Of a DNA stretch of 64,000 nucleotides, positions 58,523 through 64,000 are shown piece by piece. Within the stretch, counting starts at the first letter, position 1, and each line of letters starts with the position of its first letter. Below the pieces are notes generated by a model. That model did no database searches and was not told the origin of the DNA. It saw only the letters and a list, made by a program, of their open reading frames with translations. Position numbers and translations under genes: made by a program. Source of the DNA: Sulfitobacter sabulilitoris (GTDB lineage Bacteria; Pseudomonadota; Alphaproteobacteria; Rhodobacterales; Rhodobacteraceae); contig NZ_VANS01000006.1 of the NCBI RefSeq assembly GCF_005887615.1, positions 1-64,000 on the forward strand, written 5' to 3'.

Positions 58523-59635
58523 ATGCTGCCCAAGTGGTTTGACAAGTGGAACGCGGATCACCCGACGAACGTCTTTGGTCCGGCCATCCTGGTCGGTGTG
58601 GTCGGCGGTGCGATCTTTGCCGCGGCTATGGTGGTGACCTGGGGCAATCCGGTGGCTACGTCCAGCCTCCAGACCGGTCCGCGCGGCACCGGCATGTCGG
58701 TGCCGGAATTCAACATCGCCCTGGCGGTGCCGGATCCGACCATCGCCTCCTACTATACCGAGGAGCCCTATATCCCCGAGGCTGGCGCGCCGCTGGCCGG
58801 GGACATCTATCAGAACGTTCAGGTTCTGGGCGATCTGACCGAGGACAACTTCAACCGCCTGATGGGGGCGATCACGCAATGGGTGTCGCCTGAAGGTGGC
58901 TGTGCCTATTGCCACGGCGATGGCGACGTCGAGACATATGGCGAGGACACCCTGTATACCAAGGTCGTCGCGCGCCGCATGATCCAGATGACCCAGAACA
59001 TCAACGAGAACTGGGCGGGTCACGTGAATGCCAACAAGGAGGTCGGGGTAAACTGTTATTCTTGCCACCGCGGGCAGAATGTACCGTCGGACATCTGGTT
59101 CAAGATCACGCCCGTCAACGAACGGGTCGACGGCTGGTCCGCCGTGCAGAACCGGGCCACGTCGCTCAGCCAGGCCACGTCGCTGCCGTCCGGCGCGCTC
59201 GAGGCATACCTGACCGACTACGAACCGGTGAACGTGCACGATCTTGAATCGCGTGTCGCGGGAACGCCCGGTGTCGATGTCGCGTCGATACAAAAGACCG
59301 AGATGACCTATTCGCTGATGAACTACTTTGCCAACTCGCTGGGTGTGAACTGTGTCTTTTGCCACAACAGCCGCGCGTTCTACGATGGTGGCCAGAACAC
59401 GCCGCAGTGGGGCACGGCGCTGCTGGGCCGCCAGATGGTGATCGAGATGAACACCGAATACCTTGTCCCGCTGGAGGACGAATACCCTCCGGAACGTCTT
59501 GGCCCGATCTACGCCGATGCGCCCAAAGCGGCGTGCAAGACCTGCCACAAAGGCTATCAACAGCCGTTGCAGGGATTGAACGTGATCGCGGACTGGCCTG
59601 AATTGGCCACGAGCGAGGCGCCGGTTTACCAATAG
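58523..59635 (+). CDS. pufC: Tetraheme reaction centre cytochrome c subunit
   Basis: A 370-residue protein with four CxxCH heme sites at residues 127-131, 178-182, 277-281 and 338-342. It re-reduces the special pair using electrons from cytochrome c2. It is held by an uncleaved N-terminal helix (residues 20-40, [20 protein letters not shown]) rather than a lipobox cysteine, which is absent. It takes the place of pufX at the end of the puf operon. Confidence 0.96.
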   Translation: MLPKWFDKWNADHPTNVFGPAILVGVVGGAIFAAAMVVTWGNPVATSSLQTGPRGTGMSVPEFNIALAVPDPTIASYYTEEPYIPEAGAPLAGDIYQNVQVLGDLTEDNFNRLMGAITQWVSPEGGCAYCHGDGDVETYGEDTLYTKVVARRMIQMTQNINENWAGHVNANKEVGVNCYSCHRGQNVPSDIWFKITPVNERVDGWSAVQNRATSLSQATSLPSGALEAYLTDYEPVNVHDLESRVAGTPGVDVASIQKTEMTYSLMNYFANSLGVNCVFCHNSRAFYDGGQNTPQWGTALLGRQMVIEMNTEYLVPLEDEYPPERLGPIYADAPKAACKTCHKGYQQPLQGLNVIADWPELATSEAPVYQ

Positions 59636-59673
59636 GGTCAGGCGGCCTTCCCGTCAGGGGGCCCGCCTGACCC
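59635..59673 (+). terminator. Stable hairpin at the pufC stop codon
   Basis: GGGTCAGGCGG (59635-59645) pairs over 11 bp with CCGCCTGACCC (59663-59673), beginning within the pufC stop. No T-run follows, so it probably protects the 3' end of the puf mRNA. Confidence 0.7.
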
Positions 59674-59755
59674 TGCCAGGCACGGACCGCTGGCTTCCTT
59701 GGTCCGGGCACGGGGGCAAAGCACCCCGGTTCCTTCCTGTTGGCTACAGGAACCT

Positions 59756-59800
59756 GGCGTCGCAGTCGAAATCGCTTCGGGTGCGACGCCTTTTCTTTCT
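59756..59800 (+). terminator. Rho-independent terminator of the bchC-puf operon
   Basis: GGCGTCGCA (59756-59764) pairs with TGCGACGCC (59782-59790), followed by TTTTCTTTCT. A further 7-bp hairpin (TTCCTGT/ACAGGAA, about 59732-59752) lies just before it. Confidence 0.88.
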
Positions 59801-59843
59801 GGCGGTGGCGGGCTCGATCCGTCCTGACCCAAAGGATGTGCAG

Positions 59844-61778
59844 ATGACCAGACCCCCCACACCGACCCTTGACCGTATCGCGGGGCCATCGGACCTGCGC
59901 CACTTGTCCGACCGGGCGCTTGGCACGCTGGCTGACGAGTTGCGCGCGGATGTGATCGATGCGGTCAGCCGCACGGGCGGGCACCTAGGGTCCAGCCTTG
60001 GGGTGGTCGAACTGACCGTGGCGCTGCATGCGGTGTTCGACACGCCGCGCGATAGGCTGATCTGGGACGTCGGTCACCAATGCTATCCGCACAAGATCCT
60101 GACGGGCCGACGTGACCGGATGGGCAGCCTGCGTCAGAAGGGCGGTCTGAGCGGATTCACCAAGCGCAGTGAATCCCCCTATGACCCGTTTGGCGCGGCG
60201 CATTCCAGCACCTCGATTTCCGCCGCACTCGGGTTCGCGGTGGGGCGGGACATGGGCATGCCGACGGGCGACGCCATAGCCGTGATCGGCGACGGGTCGA
60301 TCAGCGCGGGCATGGCCTATGAGGCGCTCAACAACGCGGGCGCCGAAGGCCGCCGTCTGTTCGTGATCCTCAATGACAATGAAATGAGCATCGCGCCACC
60401 CGTTGGCGCGATGTCGTCTTATCTGTCGAGCCTGTCGCAACAGGGGCCGCTGGCCGGGCTGCGCGCCGTTGCGGAAGGCATGGAGCATATGGCCCCCAAG
60501 CCCGTGCGCGACGGAGCGCGGCGGGCGCGCGAACTGATCACCGGGCTGGAAAGCCGCGGCACGTTTTTCGAAGAGCTCGGCTTTGACTACGTCGGGCCGA
60601 TCGACGGACATGACATGGGTCAGTTGCTGGCGGTTCTGCGCGCGGCGCGGACGCGTGCGACGGGCCCTGTCGTGATCCATTGCTGCACGGTCAAGGGAAG
60701 GGGCTATGCGCCCGCCGAAGGGTCGGCGGACAAGTACCACGGCGTTTCGAAATTCGACGTCGGCACCGGGGTGCAGTCAAGGACCAAGGCCAATGCGCCC
60801 TCCTACACCTCCGTGTTCGGCACGGCGCTGGCCGACGCTGCGGCGCGCGATCCGGCGATTGTCGCGGTGACGGCGGCGATGCCCTCGGGCACCGGGCTGG
60901 ACAAGATGGCGGCGCGCTTTCCGGCACGGGTGTTCGACGTCGGAATCGCCGAACAGCACGGTGTGACCTTTGCCGCCGGAATGGCGGCCAGCGGTCTCAA
61001 ACCGTTTTGCGCGATCTATTCGACGTTCCTTCAGCGGGGCTACGACCAGGTCGTGCACGATGTGGCGCTGCAAGGTCTGCCCGTGCGTTTTGCCATCGAC
61101 CGGGCGGGCCTTGTCGGCGCGGATGGCGCGACCCACGCGGGGGCGTTCGATATCGGGTATCTGGGCGCCTTGCCGGGCATGGTTGTCATGGCCGCGGCGG
61201 ACGAAGCGGAATTGGTCCACATGGTCGAAACCGCCGCCGCGCATGACAGCGGGCCCATCGCCTTTCGGTATCCGCGCGGCGCTGGCACGGGTGTGGCGGT
61301 GCCCGAACGCGGCGAGGTGCTGCAGATCGGCAAGGGCCGGATGATCCGCGAAGGCACGGGCGAGGTCGCTCTGCTGTCGCTTGGAACACACCTGGGCGAA
61401 TGCGAGGCCGCGGCGAAGGTGCTGGACAGCCAAGGCATTTCGGTGACGATTGCCGACGCGCGGTTCGCCAAACCGTTGGACATGGCGCTGATCGCGCGTC
61501 TGGCCCGCAGCCATGGCGCCTTGATCACGGTCGAGCAGGGCGCCATGGGCGGATTCGGCGCATCGGTCTTGCAAGCGATGGCGGCGCACGGTCTGCTGGA
61601 TCACGGGTGCCGCGTGCGCTCCATGTGCCTGCCGGATCGTTTCATAGACCAGGCCGGACCGGCGGAAATGTATGCCGACGCGGGTTTGGATGCAGGCGGG
61701 ATCGTAGCCGCCGTTCGCCGGGTGTTGGGCGGCACCGGCGGGATCGTTGACCTGAAGGCCGCGCGCGACATGATGTGA
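59844..61778 (+). CDS. dxs: 1-deoxy-D-xylulose-5-phosphate synthase
   Basis: A 644-residue thiamine-diphosphate enzyme of the MEP pathway: [11 protein letters not shown] and [18 protein letters not shown] (cofactor binding), then a transketolase central domain ([17 protein letters not shown]) and C-terminal domain. It makes the first isoprenoid precursor, complementing idi at the other end of the cluster. ATG 59844 lies 44 bp after the puf terminator and gives normal length. Confidence 0.96.
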   Translation: MTRPPTPTLDRIAGPSDLRHLSDRALGTLADELRADVIDAVSRTGGHLGSSLGVVELTVALHAVFDTPRDRLIWDVGHQCYPHKILTGRRDRMGSLRQKGGLSGFTKRSESPYDPFGAAHSSTSISAALGFAVGRDMGMPTGDAIAVIGDGSISAGMAYEALNNAGAEGRRLFVILNDNEMSIAPPVGAMSSYLSSLSQQGPLAGLRAVAEGMEHMAPKPVRDGARRARELITGLESRGTFFEELGFDYVGPIDGHDMGQLLAVLRAARTRATGPVVIHCCTVKGRGYAPAEGSADKYHGVSKFDVGTGVQSRTKANAPSYTSVFGTALADAAARDPAIVAVTAAMPSGTGLDKMAARFPARVFDVGIAEQHGVTFAAGMAASGLKPFCAIYSTFLQRGYDQVVHDVALQGLPVRFAIDRAGLVGADGATHAGAFDIGYLGALPGMVVMAAADEAELVHMVETAAAHDSGPIAFRYPRGAGTGVAVPERGEVLQIGKGRMIREGTGEVALLSLGTHLGECEAAAKVLDSQGISVTIADARFAKPLDMALIARLARSHGALITVEQGAMGGFGASVLQAMAAHGLLDHGCRVRSMCLPDRFIDQAGPAEMYADAGLDAGGIVAAVRRVLGGTGGIVDLKAARDMM

Positions 61779-61836
61779 TCGACCCCTTGCGGGCCCGATC
61801 GGTTTGCCGCAAAGCGCGCCGCCCGCAGCGTGAGCT

Positions 61837-63213
61837 TCAGGCGGATGCAGCCCGCGCCGTGGCCGTGGCGCGTGCGCGGGCTTCCTCGGCAAGGTCCGGC
61901 AGGCCGGTTTTCGTGTATATCTCCGCAAGGAGCAGGTTCAGCGGCACGCCGTCCGGATCGTAGGTGCGGCGCATTTCAAGCACCTGTTGCGCGGCCGATG
62001 CGCGCCCGTCCTGCACGAGTGCGTCTAGGTGGATCTGCTCGAAGAGGTCGCGTTGTGCGTGGCTGCCTCCGCATTCGGCCATGCGCGGCAGCGCCGCACC
62101 CAGATCGCGGATCGCGGTTGCCCAGTCTCCGGAAGTATGCGCCAGGATGCCGGTCGCCGCAGGCAGTGCAACCTCGGCCCAGGCGGGATGATCGAAACGG
62201 GTCGTATCGGCCGCGCGCGCCCGGATCGCCTGCATCAGGTTGTCCGCCTCTGCCCGGTGTGTGCGTCCGAGCGCATAGAGGTATTGCAGGGTCAGGAACG
62301 GATTGACCGTGTCGGCGCCTCGGGCGGCCACATGGTCGGCGACGTCGGCCCAGCGGTTCCCGACCTGAACGCCGGCGAATTCCATGCGCGCCAACAACGA
62401 GACCGCGCCGACCTGATCCTGGCTGTAATCCTTGGCCAGACCCCAGATATGCGTGTCATAGGCGGCGCGCACATCGTCGTGTCGCCCAAGGCTGAGGTAG
62501 AACAACGCCAGATGCCACCAGTTGTGGCTGCGCATGAAGGAATTCAGGGGCGTCCAGGTGTCCGCCACCGCTTCGAGGAACGCAGCACCTTCGGCGGTGC
62601 GGCCTTGCGTCAGCATGACATGCGCCAGCGCGTGATGGGCCCAGGGCTCGTCGTGGCGCAGCGACATGGCATGGCGCGCGGCGGTCTCGGCGCGGTCCAG
62701 CAGGTGGCACTGTTCATAGCCGAAGGCGATCATGCCGTGCGTATAGGGGATATCGGCGGCCCCCGGCAAAGCCTTGAGCGCCACCTTGAGCATCGCGGGC
62801 GCGTCGCCAAGATTGAATAGGTGATATTGAGCCAGCTTGAGCATGGCCATGTCCCGTGGGTGATCCGTCAGGATGTCATCGCAGGCCGCGACGGAGGCAG
62901 GCACGTCGCCATCGATCCAGTGGCGAATTGCGGCGACGACCTGCCGTTCGCGGGGCGTCGCGGCTTTCTCCGTCGCCTCGGCGATGCACAGGAAGGGTTC
63001 GGCCTTGGCCGGGGCGACGGGCGCTTCGAGGAACATCCAAAGCATCGCGGCGTAGGCATTGGCAAGACAGCACTCCGGGTCGGCCTGAGCCGCGGCGATT
63101 ATGCCGGTCGCCTTTTGCTCGTAGGCAATAAAGCCATGGATGAAATCGTTGATTGCGGTCAAAGTGTCGGGCCCTGCGCCGGTCACAGGCAGGCCATAGA
63201 TGTCATGGGTCAT
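61837..63213 (-). CDS. TTC38-like tetratricopeptide repeat protein
   Basis: A 458-residue soluble protein made of TPR-like helical repeats with the TTC38-family segment FMRSHNWWHLALFYLSLGRHD and HALAHVMLTQGRTAEGAAFL. The biochemical role of this family is unknown. It is translated with the preceding alpha/beta hydrolase gene (ATGA overlap) and converges on dxs. It is ordinary flanking sequence rather than part of the PGC. Confidence 0.8.
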   Translation of the reverse strand: MTHDIYGLPVTGAGPDTLTAINDFIHGFIAYEQKATGIIAAAQADPECCLANAYAAMLWMFLEAPVAPAKAEPFLCIAEATEKAATPRERQVVAAIRHWIDGDVPASVAACDDILTDHPRDMAMLKLAQYHLFNLGDAPAMLKVALKALPGAADIPYTHGMIAFGYEQCHLLDRAETAARHAMSLRHDEPWAHHALAHVMLTQGRTAEGAAFLEAVADTWTPLNSFMRSHNWWHLALFYLSLGRHDDVRAAYDTHIWGLAKDYSQDQVGAVSLLARMEFAGVQVGNRWADVADHVAARGADTVNPFLTLQYLYALGRTHRAEADNLMQAIRARAADTTRFDHPAWAEVALPAATGILAHTSGDWATAIRDLGAALPRMAECGGSHAQRDLFEQIHLDALVQDGRASAAQQVLEMRRTYDPDGVPLNLLLAEIYTKTGLPDLAEEARARATATARAASA

Positions 63214-64000
63214 TGGGCACCTTCGATCGGGTGGTCATCAGTAAAGCGACGCAGGTGAAGGGCAACGGCACCGGGTGCATCCCAGTGGATGGAATGACCC
63301 GCGTTGGCGACGACAGTGGTGGGTGTATCGCGCAGAACGGTCTGCGCCAGGGCCGGAGGGACCAGCAGGTCGTCATTGGCCAGCAGCGCCTGCGTGGGAC
63401 AGCGCGGAAGGAGACCTGCGGGGTCAAAGCCGTCGAGAGCGGCAAGCTGATGCGCCATCGCTTCGACGCTTTGCGCATGAGGATAGGCCAATGCGGCGGC
63501 TGCGGCATCATCCACCGCGCCGGGAACGTCATAGACCGACGACGCAAAAAGCCAGGGAAAGAACGCCCGCAGCCAGGTGTCGGGCGGCGCATCGCTTTTC
63601 CGGATCTCCACGAGGGTCTGGAACAGGGCGATGTTTCGGCTGAGCCGAAGCGGGGCGGAGGCCGCGAGGGTCAGCGTTGCCACGCGCTCCGGCGCCATCT
63701 GCGCAAGCTGCATCCCGATCATGCCCCCCATAGAATGACCCAGGACATGGGCGGGACCGGTGCCCAGATGGTGCAGCAAGGCAGCGCAGTCGCGCGCATA
63801 GATCGGAACGGAAACCGGCGCGTCCCAAGGCCGGGTGCGCCCGGTGCTGCGATTGTCGGGGCGGATCAGCGTATAGTGGTCGCGCAACAGTGGCACGAGA
63901 GGGGCCCAGCTTGCGCTGTCGCTTGCCATGCCGGCAATCAGCATCAGCGGCGGGCCGGTGCCGTCAATCTCGAAGTGCAGCGTTGCATCCGCCAGATCCA
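63210..64000 (-). CDS. Alpha/beta hydrolase (start outside window)
   Basis: A serine hydrolase-fold protein with oxyanion region LMLIAGMASDSASWAPLVPL, nucleophile elbow GHSMGGMIGM and catalytic His in VANAGHSIHWDAPG. The frame stays open to the window edge (ADATLHFEIDGTGPP precedes the first ATG), so the true start lies outside. Substrate unknown; it pairs with the TTC38-like gene. Confidence 0.82.
   Translation of the reverse strand, partial: DLADATLHFEIDGTGPPLMLIAGMASDSASWAPLVPLLRDHYTLIRPDNRSTGRTRPWDAPVSVPIYARDCAALLHHLGTGPAHVLGHSMGGMIGMQLAQMAPERVATLTLAASAPLRLSRNIALFQTLVEIRKSDAPPDTWLRAFFPWLFASSVYDVPGAVDDAAAAALAYPHAQSVEAMAHQLAALDGFDPAGLLPRCPTQALLANDDLLVPPALAQTVLRDTPTTVVANAGHSIHWDAPGAVALHLRRFTDDHPIEGAQ

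Overview
The window is GC-rich alphaproteobacterial DNA from an aerobic anoxygenic phototroph, most likely a Rhodobacteraceae member of the Roseobacter group. It holds an essentially complete photosynthesis gene cluster (PGC) of about 50 kb (11.5-61.8 kb) in the usual order for that group: idi-bchP-ORF428-bchG-ppsR-ppaA / bchFNBHLM-lhaA-puhABC-orf-acsF-puhE-hemA-cycA // bchODI-crtA / crtIB-tspO / crtCD / crtEF-bchCXYZ-pufQBALMC / dxs. The oxygen-dependent cyclase gene acsF is present and no anaerobic cyclase bchE is seen. CrtA points to spheroidenone. The light apparatus in the window is the reaction centre plus LH1 (puf/puh); no pucBA (LH2) and no pufX are visible, and pufC encodes a tetraheme reaction-centre cytochrome.

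The most notable feature is at 34.2-38.6 kb. Between cycA and bchO, where chromosomal clusters are continuous, sits a plasmid maintenance module: a FitAB/VapBC-type toxin-antitoxin pair, a DnaA-like replication initiator, an AT-rich non-coding segment with inverted and direct repeats (candidate origin), and parA-parB. This says the cluster lies on an extrachromosomal replicon. DnaA-like plasmids carrying the PGC are known from Roseobacter litoralis and Sulfitobacter guttiformis. A GTCCCC-N2-GGGGAC palindrome recurs five times, upstream of parA, inside parA, inside bchO and twice inside bchD. These are good candidates for the partition (parS) sites, so photosynthesis coding sequence would double as plasmid centromere. 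The toxin has lost the first PIN-domain aspartate (Gly5) and a second acidic position, so it looks inactive.

Upstream of the PGC (1-11.5 kb) are a pqiAB/MCE lipid-transport operon (minus strand, cut by the window edge), a TAXI-type TRAP transporter, an IclR regulator, and a five-gene operon for catabolism of an aromatic acid through a CoA thioester to gentisate and on to fumarate and pyruvate. Downstream of dxs are a TTC38-like tetratricopeptide protein and an alpha/beta hydrolase cut by the window edge.

Regulation: PpsR/CrtJ boxes (TGT-N12-ACA) lie at five control points: before bchG, between ppaA and bchF, between crtA and crtI, between crtD and crtE, and before bchC. All but the bchG site occur as pairs. 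The regulators PpsR and the B12-domain antirepressor PpaA are encoded within the cluster. Most genes are joined by ATGA/TGATG overlaps, indicating translationally coupled superoperons. No tRNA, rRNA, CRISPR array or intact insertion sequence was seen.
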